A stretch of DNA of 64,000 bases from Proteus mirabilis ATCC 29906. Lineage in GTDB: Bacteria > Pseudomonadota > Gammaproteobacteria > Enterobacterales > Enterobacteriaceae. Each line of letters opens with the position of its first letter. Positions within the stretch are counted from its first letter, which is position 1. Positions 28,839 through 38,461 of this stretch are shown piece by piece. The position numbers and the translations under genes were made by a program. The notes under the pieces are model-generated. The model was not told the origin of the DNA, did no database searches, and worked only from the letters and a program-made list of their open reading frames with translations. The stretch covers positions 792,271 through 856,270 of the forward strand of contig NZ_GG668576.1 of assembly GCF_000160755.1 (NCBI RefSeq), read 5' to 3'.

Positions 28839-29441
28839 GTGAAAATATTAATTATTGATGAGTGTTACTTTACTCGTAATGGTATTCGGCATTTCTTCTT
28901 AAAAAAAAATGTAAGGCATGAAATTATTGATATGTCTTCTATTGAAGAAGCTAATCATTATATTAATAACTCTATGCCTGATATTATTTTTATTGATCTC
29001 ACTAAATATTGTCGTGAAGTAGCACATTGTCAGCACTTGCAATATTTCTTTTCACTGACTCAAGAGTGTCGTTTATACCTCTATATTGATGCCAACTATC
29101 CAGACAAAGATAGACCTATCGCCTTGACAAATAACTGTTTTATCCTTGCTAAACGAGTACTACCTTGGGTATTAGAGAGAACATCAACATTAACTTCTCG
29201 TTGCCAAGTTTTTTTCCCCACTTATAAACATTCTCTTTGCTCAATATTTAGCATACAAGAACAAAAAATCATAAATTACTGGATGGGAGAGTTGCCTAAC
29301 TATCAAATTGCCAAAAAATTAAAAATTAGCAATAGCACCGTTTATTCGCATAAAAGACATATTACTGAAAAAATAAATGTAAAAAATAGAATTGAACTCT
29401 TCTTTATATATAATATATTAAAATATATCTATGAGAAATAA
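28839..29441 (+). CDS. LuxR-family transcriptional regulator
   Basis: About 200 residues. The C-terminal third is a LuxR/NarL-type helix-turn-helix (PNYQIAKKLKISNSTVYSHK, about residues 155-175). The N-terminal part looks like a degenerate receiver (KILIIDECYFTRNG; IIFIDLTKY): an Asp is kept at the usual site but the acidic pocket is incomplete. RcsA, BglJ and similar orphan regulators share this layout. The frame extends to a TTG at 28809, but AAGGAAG sits at good spacing before a GTG at 28839. No kinase is adjacent. The target is unknown. Confidence 0.7.
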   Translation: MKILIIDECYFTRNGIRHFFLKKNVRHEIIDMSSIEEANHYINNSMPDIIFIDLTKYCREVAHCQHLQYFFSLTQECRLYLYIDANYPDKDRPIALTNNCFILAKRVLPWVLERTSTLTSRCQVFFPTYKHSLCSIFSIQEQKIINYWMGELPNYQIAKKLKISNSTVYSHKRHITEKINVKNRIELFFIYNILKYIYEK

Positions 29442-29780
29442 ATACAAACTTATCGTTTAATGATTGATATATTTTATGGAATGAAATTATGAAGCTAATA
29501 GTTTAATTAATTGAGGAAATAACAAATTCCTATTACTTAACATTGAACTCTATAATAGGATTATAAATATGGGTGAACATATCAAAAATTAAAAATATTT
29601 AATCACCTAAGAGCAACGTTTTATAACATAAAAAATCTTCTTCATATTCAATATGACACTAAACATATTAATAAGCACAATATGTCATAGCATGACTCAC
29701 TTCACTCTTACAGCTATCCTAGAGTGAAGTGAGCACCAATAGAGTCATCAACAACAAAAAGACACTATTGCTACATACTA
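29442..29780. other. Convergent spacer between the LuxR gene and ttrA
   Basis: 339 AT-rich bases with no gene. The only clear structure is the inverted repeat at 29696-29733. Confidence 0.6.
29696..29733. terminator. Strong hairpin between convergent genes
   Basis: CTCACTTCACTCT (29696-29708) pairs perfectly with AGAGTGAAGTGAG (29721-29733), 13 bp with a 12-base loop. Neither side has a U-tract, so it may be a transcript-end stabiliser for ttrBCA rather than a classic terminator. Confidence 0.5.
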
Positions 29781-32700
29781 TTAGGCGATACGCTCAATCT
29801 TTGCCGGTAATCCTTGACGTACAGAGGCACCAGAAACCCAATCTAACCAAGTATTCGTTATTTCTCGTGTTGGATCAGCAAAGCCTAAGTCGTTTAAGTT
29901 AATACCACTACCTATTGCTTTATCCATAGCTAATGGTTGCCCATCTAAATAGTGTTGACGCGAGCCTAGCTCTTTATGTCCATAACCATGTTCAATCGCT
30001 AACACTCCAGGCATAACCCCCTCTAATAAACTAATTTCAGCCTCAACCTCTCCACCTGGGGTCACTATGCGCACTTTATCACCATGCTTGATCCCCCATT
30101 TTTTACCATCTAGCGGATTAATCGCGACTAAATTGCTTGGTTTTACCATTCTTAAACGTTGGATCATGCCCGTTGAGCTACTTACCACATGAGATTTAAA
30201 GGACATCAGTTTTAATGGCCATTGCTCTTGTGGAAAATGTTGATGTATATCGCTACCGTCAGATAAACGCGGTGGATAATAAGTTGGGCAACCACTATAT
30301 CGCTCACCGGTAATAGCATGATGATTCTTCGCTACATTTTCATTCCAGATCTGTAATGGTTTCTTCCATTGCGGGCCTGTCGCATCACCATTCCATGCTT
30401 TATCATAAGGGGCAAAACGCCCACCACGAGTATAAATATTCGCCACCCTTAGGACTTCTTCTTCTTTTAAAGTGGCAGTAATAGCAGGAAGAATACGATC
30501 GACACCACTTAATAAAATATCTTCATGGCTGGCAGGTGCTACAGGCTGTTCGCCCATAAAGGCAATATTAGCCGCTACACGCAGATAATAATCTTCAGCA
30601 CTATTAATTGCGTGGAAATGCCCATCTTTATCTTCTAGCGCATTTTCACCAAAGCCGGGTAAGTCTAATGCTTTAGCAACCGCAATGCAGAAAGTTTCCA
30701 TTGATATAGGTTGACCATCGGCTGTTTTCGCCACACGAGGCTCTACAATCGGCCAACGTGCCGTACTGGCTTTGACTTGTACACCAGACCACGGCGCACT
30801 AAATCCCCAACTTTCAAAGTTATGCGTATCAGGCACAATATAGTCCGCCAGTGCAGTGGTCTCATTCATAAAAGCATCGATACCAATAATCAATGGTAGA
30901 TGCTGTGGATCTTTAAGACGCGCTTCCATAACTTGGCGAATACCTGCAATACCGTATAGCGGGTTCGTCATATTGGTTATCCATGCTTTTAATGAATAAG
31001 GATAACCCGCTAATGCCGACCCCAGTTGCTCTGTTAATTGCCCTGCGGCAAACGGATACCACGGCGCTTTAGCAGGATAAGGAGACTCCCCTTTCGCGAT
31101 CCGTTCACGGTATTCATCAGATTGTTCATAAGCCGCTTTACTGCGCGATAGCACCATTCCTTTAGGCTTAATTTTGCCTTTAAAACTATCCATGTTGTAA
31201 CGAGGGCCATCTATCGCACCATTAAATTTACCTCCACCGACAGATACTCCCCCTTTCAGGTTTAGATTTCCAATTAAAGCGTTTAGCATGATGACACTCC
31301 ACGCCGTATAGAAACCATTTCCCCCCATCATGCCACCATGTGAGATAACCGCAGCTTTTCGTCCATAGTCAGTAAATTCACGCGCTAAGGCAACAATAGT
31401 GCTTTCAGGTACTTTACAACGTTCACTATACTCCGCCAATGACATGCGACTTGCAGCTTCAGTTAATAATTGGAAACTTGATTTTACTGTAACCTCAATA
31501 CCTGTTTTTAATGTCACTTTTTGAGTAACAAAAAGCTGTGCTCTGTCTACTTGCGTCGCTGCTGTAAGCTGTCCATTAAGGGCTATAACCATATTTTGCG
31601 CTTCGCCATCATCGGCAATATCCTCAAGATGCGCGGTGGTTAACATCTGCCCTGACAGTGGATGATTTTCATCACTAATGACTAAATGTGTCGCATTAGT
31701 CCAGCTTCGCTCTCCAACATTATTCATCGACACTTCACTGGGCACCGATAAATACTCAGCATTATAGCGTTTGTTTTCAATGATCCAGCGGATCATACCC
31801 ATCACTAAAGCAGCATCTGTTCCCGGTTGTACGGGTACCCAATGACCATGATCATTCGCTAACGTGGTGGTTAGTGGCAAAGCAGGTGCCACAACTACAT
31901 AGTTAAACGAACCACGAATACGCGCATTCGCTAATTGGCGACCTTGGCGTTTAAATGGATTACCTGATTGCGCAGGTGAGGTACCTAAAAATAGTGCAAA
32001 TTCAACATGATCCCAATCAGGCTTCACATGAGCGTTTTTATCCAGATCATTCATTAATGCACCGGAGCCGGCACGATACGCTAATCCACAATAAGAGCCA
32101 TGAGCCCCAAAATTTTTACTACCAAAGGCATTTTGTGCAAAGCGGCGAATAAAACTATCTCGGCCATCATCCCCAGCATTAGTAACTAATAACTGATTTG
32201 CTTTAGGTCCTAGGGCTGGCTGTTTAGGATCAATGGGTGTTGCTAAATCGCGGATAGCACGTAAGCCATCAACATGTCCTTCACCAAATAAATCGCCCCC
32301 CTCAACCACTTCTTTGATCAGTTGCTCAAAGCTAATTCGTTGCCATTTCCCCTCACCTCGTTTACCCACTCGTTTCATGGGTTCAAGAATACGAGTAGGA
32401 CTATCGAGGCTTTCCATCATCGTCGCACCACGAGCACAAGCCGTAGAGCGGTTAGCTAAACCACTTTCGCCCCCCATTTTTTCAAAGGCTTCTTTTATTG
32501 GCATGTTATAACCAAAATGGATATCCTGAGATAATGGGTGATAAGGATTTCCTGCAATACGTAATACTTGATTATTGTTACGATCGACTCTCGCACGCAC
32601 ACCGCACTGAGTCCAACAACCAAAGCATTGAGTCATACAAACAGCTTGATTGGTATTAGGTTGCCAATTCGCTTTCGCCGTGATTTTACCTTCTGGTAAT

Positions 32701-32864
32701 AAAGAGTTACCGTTGATCCTATCCAAAGTAACCTTACCAGAAGTCCCATCAACGAGACCGTCGACAGCACGCTTAGCAACATCGCGATAACTGGCAGCAA
32801 ATGCGGCAATACCACCGATAACCAATCCACCTTTAAGCCATTGACGTCTTGTAAACTTAGCCAT
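29781..32864 (-). CDS. ttrA: Tetrathionate reductase catalytic subunit TtrA
   Basis: About 1027 residues; molybdopterin oxidoreductase family. A twin-arginine signal (FTRRQWLKGG) exports the folded enzyme. A Cys cluster (CMTQCFGCWTQCGV, about residues 76-89) binds 4Fe-4S, and GSYCGLAYRAG holds the likely Mo-ligand cysteine. TtrA reduces tetrathionate to thiosulfate as a respiratory acceptor. The ATG at 32864 has AGGAGAG at good spacing and starts just before the Tat motif; the longer frame to 32882 is less likely. It overlaps the ttrC end by 8 bases. Confidence 0.95.
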   Translation of the reverse strand: MAKFTRRQWLKGGLVIGGIAAFAASYRDVAKRAVDGLVDGTSGKVTLDRINGNSLLPEGKITAKANWQPNTNQAVCMTQCFGCWTQCGVRARVDRNNNQVLRIAGNPYHPLSQDIHFGYNMPIKEAFEKMGGESGLANRSTACARGATMMESLDSPTRILEPMKRVGKRGEGKWQRISFEQLIKEVVEGGDLFGEGHVDGLRAIRDLATPIDPKQPALGPKANQLLVTNAGDDGRDSFIRRFAQNAFGSKNFGAHGSYCGLAYRAGSGALMNDLDKNAHVKPDWDHVEFALFLGTSPAQSGNPFKRQGRQLANARIRGSFNYVVVAPALPLTTTLANDHGHWVPVQPGTDAALVMGMIRWIIENKRYNAEYLSVPSEVSMNNVGERSWTNATHLVISDENHPLSGQMLTTAHLEDIADDGEAQNMVIALNGQLTAATQVDRAQLFVTQKVTLKTGIEVTVKSSFQLLTEAASRMSLAEYSERCKVPESTIVALAREFTDYGRKAAVISHGGMMGGNGFYTAWSVIMLNALIGNLNLKGGVSVGGGKFNGAIDGPRYNMDSFKGKIKPKGMVLSRSKAAYEQSDEYRERIAKGESPYPAKAPWYPFAAGQLTEQLGSALAGYPYSLKAWITNMTNPLYGIAGIRQVMEARLKDPQHLPLIIGIDAFMNETTALADYIVPDTHNFESWGFSAPWSGVQVKASTARWPIVEPRVAKTADGQPISMETFCIAVAKALDLPGFGENALEDKDGHFHAINSAEDYYLRVAANIAFMGEQPVAPASHEDILLSGVDRILPAITATLKEEEVLRVANIYTRGGRFAPYDKAWNGDATGPQWKKPLQIWNENVAKNHHAITGERYSGCPTYYPPRLSDGSDIHQHFPQEQWPLKLMSFKSHVVSSSTGMIQRLRMVKPSNLVAINPLDGKKWGIKHGDKVRIVTPGGEVEAEISLLEGVMPGVLAIEHGYGHKELGSRQHYLDGQPLAMDKAIGSGINLNDLGFADPTREITNTWLDWVSGASVRQGLPAKIERIA

Positions 32865-33885
32865 GCTGTACTCTCCTGACAACCCAACGAATACTTTCTC
32901 TGAATATAATGGTTAACGCTATCCAAAGCCCAAATGTTCCAACAATCGCTAATAATCCATCATTACCCAGCGGGAACTGATAAGGATTGGTAATAATGTT
33001 ATATTTGGGAATATATTGGCTTCCCATTAACATTAGCCAACGTAATACCCACGCCAATCCCATTGAAATAAAAGCCATTACGGTAATAAATGCCACTGAG
33101 CGTGCCTGTTTTGCCATTAATCCGCCCATAGCAACAGACACTATCCATAAGGCAATAACCCCTATCGCACTCCACCAGCCTAAACTTCCTATTGCCAATT
33201 GTTGCCTAATGGCTTGTCCTGAAATAGTATCCCCCGCAATCCAAAAACCTGTACATACAGCAAGTAACATTAAAGATCCGATAAACCACATAGCCAGTTC
33301 ACGCTGATACACAGGCTCTCGTCGCGTACCTAATGCTAATAGCGTAGGCAATACTTGCATGGCACTAAAAAACAGTAATATCGGCAGCCAGTAGGTATAA
33401 AGCACCGGTCTTGCTTTTAAAATAGAAGCTTCACGGCCGGTATAGAGCAATAAACCTATCGAGGTTAAGGCGCAGGCTAAAGCAACCCAACGCGTTAACT
33501 TATATTCACGTTTCCACACTAAACGCACGACCATGGCAATAAAGTACAAAATACTAAATGCAGAGAAGAGTGGCAGTAATAGTGATCCCCATGCCATCCA
33601 CGACCAAGGAGTTGGATAAGCATAAAAATGCCAAACACGTGCGGTTTGATGGAGATCAGCGGTTAATGCTAAAGGGGCGGTGATCCCCGCCGTAACAGCA
33701 ATAAAAACCGCAACAGCTTCTAAACGAGGATTACCTGTACGCCCTTTCCAACATTGCCAGCATGCATAAAGTGTTGCGCAACACGCAATGCCGATAAAAA
33801 AGAAATATTGCACTGCCCAAGGTAACCAAAAGTATTCTTGGGGGATCGCTATCACTTCTTGAATTTGCGAAACGGATGAAATCAT
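32857..33885 (-). CDS. ttrC: Tetrathionate reductase membrane subunit TtrC
   Basis: About 342 residues with roughly nine membrane helices, NrfD/DmsC-like. TtrC anchors TtrAB at the outer face of the inner membrane and oxidises quinol. The ATG at 33885, 7 bases after AGGAGG, overlaps the ttrB stop by 4 bases (ATGA), showing translational coupling; an earlier ATG at 33903 lacks a ribosome site. Confidence 0.93.
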   Translation of the reverse strand: MISSVSQIQEVIAIPQEYFWLPWAVQYFFFIGIACCATLYACWQCWKGRTGNPRLEAVAVFIAVTAGITAPLALTADLHQTARVWHFYAYPTPWSWMAWGSLLLPLFSAFSILYFIAMVVRLVWKREYKLTRWVALACALTSIGLLLYTGREASILKARPVLYTYWLPILLFFSAMQVLPTLLALGTRREPVYQRELAMWFIGSLMLLAVCTGFWIAGDTISGQAIRQQLAIGSLGWWSAIGVIALWIVSVAMGGLMAKQARSVAFITVMAFISMGLAWVLRWLMLMGSQYIPKYNIITNPYQFPLGNDGLLAIVGTFGLWIALTIIFRESIRWVVRRVQHG

Positions 33886-34622
33886 GAGTGAACCTCCTGC
33901 CATAATGCGGGTTGCCCTTGTCCAACTAATGGCTGCACAAATGCATCATCTAAACCAAGATAAAAAACTTGTGGCAAGGTGCCACTTTCTGGTTTAAGTA
34001 CTTTTAATTCATGTTCATGCTCGCGGATCATTTTACTTATTGTGCTGTGTGGATCTTTCATATCACCGATAATACGAGCGCCCCCCACACAAGATTCAAC
34101 ACAGGCAGGTAATAACCCAACTTCTAGGCGATGAGCACAAAAAGTACATTTATCGGCTGTCTGAGTGGAATGGTTGATAAAACGGGCATCATAAGGACAT
34201 GCTTGCACACAATAAGCACAGCCTACACAACGTTCATTATCAATCACGACGATCCCGTCTTTGCGTTGAAATGTTGCTTGAACAGGACAAACAGGTACAC
34301 ACGGAGGCTCGTCACAATGGTTACATAATCTAGGGAGTAAGACGTTCGTTATTCCCTCTTGCCCCTTGATAGCTACTTGATATTGGTTTACTGTCGTCCT
34401 AAATTGTCCTTGTGGCGTTTGGTTTTCAATCGTACAGCTCACTGTACAAGATTGACACCCAACACAACGACGCAGATCGATCAGCATGCCATAACGTTTA
34501 TCCTCTGAGCCTTCACGGCGCTCTGGGGATAGTTTAATGCCAGCTTGAGAGAGAGGAACCAGTGATGCACCTGCGGTAAGGACCCCTAATTGTTGTAAGA
34601 ATTTTCGTTTACCAAGATCCAT
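33882..34622 (-). CDS. ttrB: Tetrathionate reductase iron-sulfur subunit TtrB
   Basis: About 246 residues. Four ferredoxin-type clusters are seen: CVGCQSCTVSC, CNHCDEPPCVPVCP, CVGCAYCVQACP and CTFC...CVESC. It passes electrons from TtrC to TtrA. The N-terminus (GKRKFLQQLGVLTAGA) resembles a Tat-type leader with KR. GGAG lies 8 bases before the ATG at 34622. It is near-identical in pattern to Salmonella TtrB. First gene of the ttrBCA operon. Confidence 0.95.
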   Translation of the reverse strand: MDLGKRKFLQQLGVLTAGASLVPLSQAGIKLSPERREGSEDKRYGMLIDLRRCVGCQSCTVSCTIENQTPQGQFRTTVNQYQVAIKGQEGITNVLLPRLCNHCDEPPCVPVCPVQATFQRKDGIVVIDNERCVGCAYCVQACPYDARFINHSTQTADKCTFCAHRLEVGLLPACVESCVGGARIIGDMKDPHSTISKMIREHEHELKVLKPESGTLPQVFYLGLDDAFVQPLVGQGQPALWQEVHS

Positions 34623-34724
34623 ATTTGTCTCCAGTATCACTCAGTAAATACCTGCCACATTGAGCGAAGGGAATAGAAAATAAGTATTTATGGCATTGTA
34701 AAAATTACTGAGTCCTCCACCTAT

Positions 34725-34766
34725 TGTGGTTTACCACATACTCGGTGCGAACTTGATCCAAAACAA
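34725..34766. promoter_or_regulatory. ttrB-ttrS control region: palindrome and FNR-like site
   Basis: The divergent spacer (34623-34785) holds an inverted repeat TGTGG-TTTA-CCACA (34725-34738) and an FNR-like site TTGAT-CCAA-AACAA (34753-34766, one mismatch from TTGAT-N4-ATCAA). In Salmonella ttrBCA needs TtrSR and FNR; the palindrome is therefore a candidate TtrR operator. Assignment is inference. Confidence 0.42.
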
Positions 34767-34785
34767 TATTTAACATTAGATAGTT

Positions 34786-36548
34786 ATGACGATAAAACAG
34801 ACAATTGGGATAAAAAAAATCGCTAGTTTGAGCTTATTACTGCTCTTTTTTCTACTCTCTTCTTCTGCGGTTGCCAAAGAGTGGACTATTGGTGTGTTAG
34901 CGTTGCGAGGCGACGCCTCAACCCAAAGACATTGGCAACCGCTTATCGATACCTTAGATCAACAAATACCCACAGATAGCTTTCTGCTGTTACCACTTAA
35001 CTTGTCAGAAATGAAGCAAGCAGTGGCGGACAAGAGAGTAGATTTTCTATTGACGAATCCAGCGCAATTTGTCCAGCTTGATAGTGCATATCCGCTACGT
35101 TGGTTACTCTCTTTACGCTCGGGTTATGAGCCGGATAACACAACAAGAAATGTGATTGGTAGCCTTATTTTGGTGCGCAAAGACAGCGCAATTACATCGA
35201 TTCATGAATTAGTCGGAAAGCGTGTTGGCGCCATTGCACCAGATGCCTTTGGTGGATATCTGTTAGGTTACAAAGCACTGCGTGAAGAAGGGATTGATCC
35301 TGAGCAGGATTTTACATTACGTTTTAGTGGTTTTCCGGCTGATGCGTTACTTTACTTATTACGTGATGGCGATATTAATGCAGCGATCATCCCAGTTTGC
35401 TTATTAGAAAATATGGATAACGAAGGTCTTATTAATAAAGAAGATTATCGTCCATTATTAAATTATTCTACCAATACTTCTTGTTTAACCAGTACTCCGC
35501 TCTATCCTAATTGGTCATTTGCTGCATTAGATACTGTTCCTGACACATTAGTGGATAAAGTGACACGAACATTACTCAATGATGAAAGCGACACCATGAA
35601 ATGGGGGGCACCCGCTTCTCATTCTCAAGTGGAAAATTTACTCCGAGAAGTCAACCAACACCCAAGGCAGCGACAACTTTGGCAAGATGCGAAAATTTGG
35701 GCTATCCAGCACCGTTTTATTATTGGATTATCATTGGGTGCCATTATCTTACTGGTTTTCAACCAAATCTGGATTAGTTATTTGGTCAGAAGACGTAGCC
35801 ATCAATTAGAACAAGCGCATATCCATTTAAGAGAGCAAAAAGAGGCATTAGAACAAGCTCAGCGTTTAAATATTTTAGGTGAAATGGCGTCAGGCTTTGC
35901 TCATGAGCTTAATCAACCTCTTTCTGCGATCAAAAGTTATGCCCAAGGTAGTGCGATCCGCCTAGAAAAAGAGAACAAAAATCATCCATTACTCCCCGCG
36001 TTACGACAGATAGACCAGCAAGCCCAACGTGGCGCAGATATTATTCGCAATCTACGTTTATGGGTAGGTAAGCAATCAGCAAATAGTGATACAGTGCCAC
36101 TGTCAGAACAAAATATTGCCCAATGTATTGAACATATTTGGCGGTTATTACGTATTGATGAAAAATATCCACAAGTGACTCTGATCACTAAGATTGATAA
36201 ACATGATACCCTATACTTACCTGAAACATTATTAGAGCAAATATTATCTAATTTGATCACCAATAGCCTACAGGCGGGTACTAAAGTGCTACAGATAAGC
36301 ACCCATAAAGCGCCAGATAGGTTGTTAATTGTGATCAAAGATGATGCGGGAGGAATGAGCCATAGCCAGCTTGAACAACCTTTCTCCCCTTTCAAACCAC
36401 CAAAACAGAAGGTCTTGGTTTAGGTTTGGTGATTTGCCAACGCTTATTAAATTCACAAGGTGCTGATATTCACATAGAAAATCAAAAAGATAAGCAAAAT
36501 AATGTTGGATTAAAAATCACCCTTATTTTCCCCAATAACAATAATTAG
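34786..36548 (+). pseudogene. ttrS: Tetrathionate sensor kinase TtrS, frameshifted
   Basis: Signal peptide (about 1-30), periplasmic PhnD-like tetrathionate-sensing domain (about 35-300), one membrane helix (about 308-330), and a histidine kinase with H-box GFAHELNQPLSAIKSY and N-box LLEQILSNLITNSLQAG. The frame stops at 36423 after a wrong C-terminus (PFKPPKQKVLV). The next frame continues the protein with TTKTEGLGLGLVIC, the G2 ATP-lid box, and runs to a TAG at 36546-36548. One missing A in the AAA at 36394-36396 explains it. Kinase activity should be lost unless this is a sequencing error. Confidence 0.85.
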
Positions 36549-36558
36549 AGGAAGAAAA

Positions 36559-37161
36559 ATGCCAACAATTCATCTGGTTGATGACGATCTCGCCGTCACC
36601 GATGCTTGCCAATTTCTATTAGAAAGCTTAGGTTATGCGGCGCAGGTTTGGAATGACAGCGAATATTTTCTCCATAATATTGACCTTTATCAGCAAGGGG
36701 TTGTGCTGTTAGACATGAGAATGCCTAAAGCAGATGGTAGACAAGTACATCAATATTTAATTGAAAAACACAGTACGCTAGCAGTGATTTTCTTAACGGG
36801 TCATGGTGATATTCCGATGGCGGTTGAAGAAATAAAAAAAGGTGCCATTGATTTTTTACAAAAACCCGTTGATAGCAATGCATTACTCTCTGCACTGAAA
36901 TCCGCCTTTACCGAAACTGCAACACGCTTTACGGCTGATGATATCCGTCGCCGTTATGCCTCACTGACACCAAGAGAAAAAGATATTGCATATTATGTTA
37001 TTCAAGGCCTAATGAATCGAGAAATTGCTGAAACTGCCTGTGTTTCTATCAGAACAGTTGAGGTACATCGAGCAAAAGTGATGGATAAAATGGCCGTTAA
37101 AAATATCGCAGAATTAGTTACCGCATTACAAGGAATTGATATTGTAGCGCCAAATTTATGA
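36559..37161 (+). CDS. ttrR: Tetrathionate response regulator TtrR
   Basis: A 200-residue FixJ/NarL-type regulator. The receiver domain has DDD at the start (HLVDDDLAV), the phosphoacceptor Asp in VVLLDMRMPKADG, and lysine in FLQKPVDS. The C-terminal LuxR helix-turn-helix is LTPREKDIAYYVIQGLMNRE followed by IAETACVSIRTVEVH. It activates ttrBCA with TtrS. GAGGAAG precedes the ATG, 10 bases after the end of ttrS. Confidence 0.94.
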   Translation: MPTIHLVDDDLAVTDACQFLLESLGYAAQVWNDSEYFLHNIDLYQQGVVLLDMRMPKADGRQVHQYLIEKHSTLAVIFLTGHGDIPMAVEEIKKGAIDFLQKPVDSNALLSALKSAFTETATRFTADDIRRRYASLTPREKDIAYYVIQGLMNREIAETACVSIRTVEVHRAKVMDKMAVKNIAELVTALQGIDIVAPNL

Positions 37162-37235
37162 CAAAATTTCTGATCTGCGGTAAAAAGTGTCACAATATAG
37201 AATATTCATTGGAAAAATAGTAAATAGATAGGCTT

Positions 37236-38177
37236 ATGATAAAGTCACCTCCATTTAAAACATCATTTTTACAGCCCAAATATTGGCTGACATGGTTGGG
37301 GATAGGATTACTCTATCTTCTCGTTCTACTCCCTTATCCCGTTATCTACTGGTTGGGTACACGGCTAGGTCGTTTATCTAAAGTCTTTTTAAAAAAACGT
37401 GTACAAATAGCAGAACGTAATCTTGAGCTATGTTTTCCTGACATGCCTAAAAATGAACGTGAAGCGTTAGTGAATAAAAACTTCGAGTCCGTTGGTATGG
37501 GGCTATTTGAAACAGGAATGGCTTGGTTTTGGCCTGATTGGCGTGTGAAACGTTGGTTTAAAATCAGTGGTAGAGAAAATATTCAAAAAGTACAAGAAAC
37601 TGGCCAAGGTATTATTGTCGTTGGTATACACTTTTTAACCCTTGAGTTAGGTGCACGTATATTTGGCATGCTAAACCCCGGTATTGGTGTGTATCGCCCT
37701 AATGACAATCCAGTTATGGATTGGTTACAAACTTGGGGTCGTTTGCGTTCTAACAAATTTATGTTAGATAGAAAAGATGTCAAAGGTATGATCCGCAATC
37801 TAAAAGCTGGAGAGATCCTCTGGTATGCCCCTGATCACGATTACGGCCCACGAAAGAGTGTCTTTGCCCCACTTTTTGCCGTAGATAAAGCAGCGACAAC
37901 AACTGGAACCTATATTCTAGTCAAAACCAGTCATCCGGCTTTGATCCCGTTTACACCAAAGCGCTTACCTGAAGCAAAAGGTTATGAACTGATTATTTCA
38001 CCTGCCGTAGCTGATTTTCCCATCGATAGTGAAGAAAACACCGCTATCGCAATGAATAAAGTGGTCGAACAAGAAATTTTACGTGCTCCTGATCAATATA
38101 TGTGGTTACACCGTCGTTTTAAAACCCGCCCACCTGGAGAAGCTTCTTTATATAATGAGATAAAGAAAGTACACTAG
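37236..38177 (+). CDS. lpxL: Lipid A lauroyl acyltransferase (LpxL family)
   Basis: 313 residues. One N-terminal membrane helix (about 18-38) and the acyltransferase motif HFLTLE (HX4E) within [17 protein letters not shown]; further LpxL/LpxP blocks are [31 protein letters not shown] and [12 protein letters not shown]. It adds a secondary acyl chain from acyl-ACP to Kdo2-lipid IVA. LpxP, the cold-induced palmitoleoyl paralogue, is very similar, so the acyl preference is not settled. Not obviously linked to the ttr genes before it. Confidence 0.85.
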   Translation: MIKSPPFKTSFLQPKYWLTWLGIGLLYLLVLLPYPVIYWLGTRLGRLSKVFLKKRVQIAERNLELCFPDMPKNEREALVNKNFESVGMGLFETGMAWFWPDWRVKRWFKISGRENIQKVQETGQGIIVVGIHFLTLELGARIFGMLNPGIGVYRPNDNPVMDWLQTWGRLRSNKFMLDRKDVKGMIRNLKAGEILWYAPDHDYGPRKSVFAPLFAVDKAATTTGTYILVKTSHPALIPFTPKRLPEAKGYELIISPAVADFPIDSEENTAIAMNKVVEQEILRAPDQYMWLHRRFKTRPPGEASLYNEIKKVH

Positions 38178-38183
38178 TCCCCA

Positions 38184-38217
38184 TCAGTGACTGTTTTAAT
38201 AAAAAAACAGTCACTGA
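38184..38217. terminator. Hairpin after lpxL
   Basis: A perfect 14-bp stem TCAGTGACTGTTTT (38184-38197) / AAAACAGTCACTGA (38204-38217) with a 6-base loop, 7 bases after the stop. There is no U-tract after the stem; probably a transcript-end hairpin. Confidence 0.55.
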
Positions 38218-38461
38218 CAAACAGATTGACTCTCTTAACCAAGATTAAAATACAAGACTAAAATAATAAAATTAGCCATACTCACTACTATTATTTCCTG
38301 CAAATAAACACATTATAAAGCACTACCTATCGTTGTTATTTTGTATTATGGCGATATTCTTATTTAAGAATAGATAACCAACATTGAGATAAAAAAGACA
38401 ACGCAAACACCATTATTCTCACTTTATGTGCTTCGTTTACATTCTTAGATAAAGGAGTGAC

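Noticed and set aside
32633..32926. Frame across the ttrC-ttrA junction
   Set aside because: Out of frame with two well-supported coupled genes.
36394..36400. Programmed frameshift in ttrS
   Set aside because: The sequence is not a standard X-XXY-YYZ slippery heptamer and no stimulatory structure is evident; a one-base loss is simpler.
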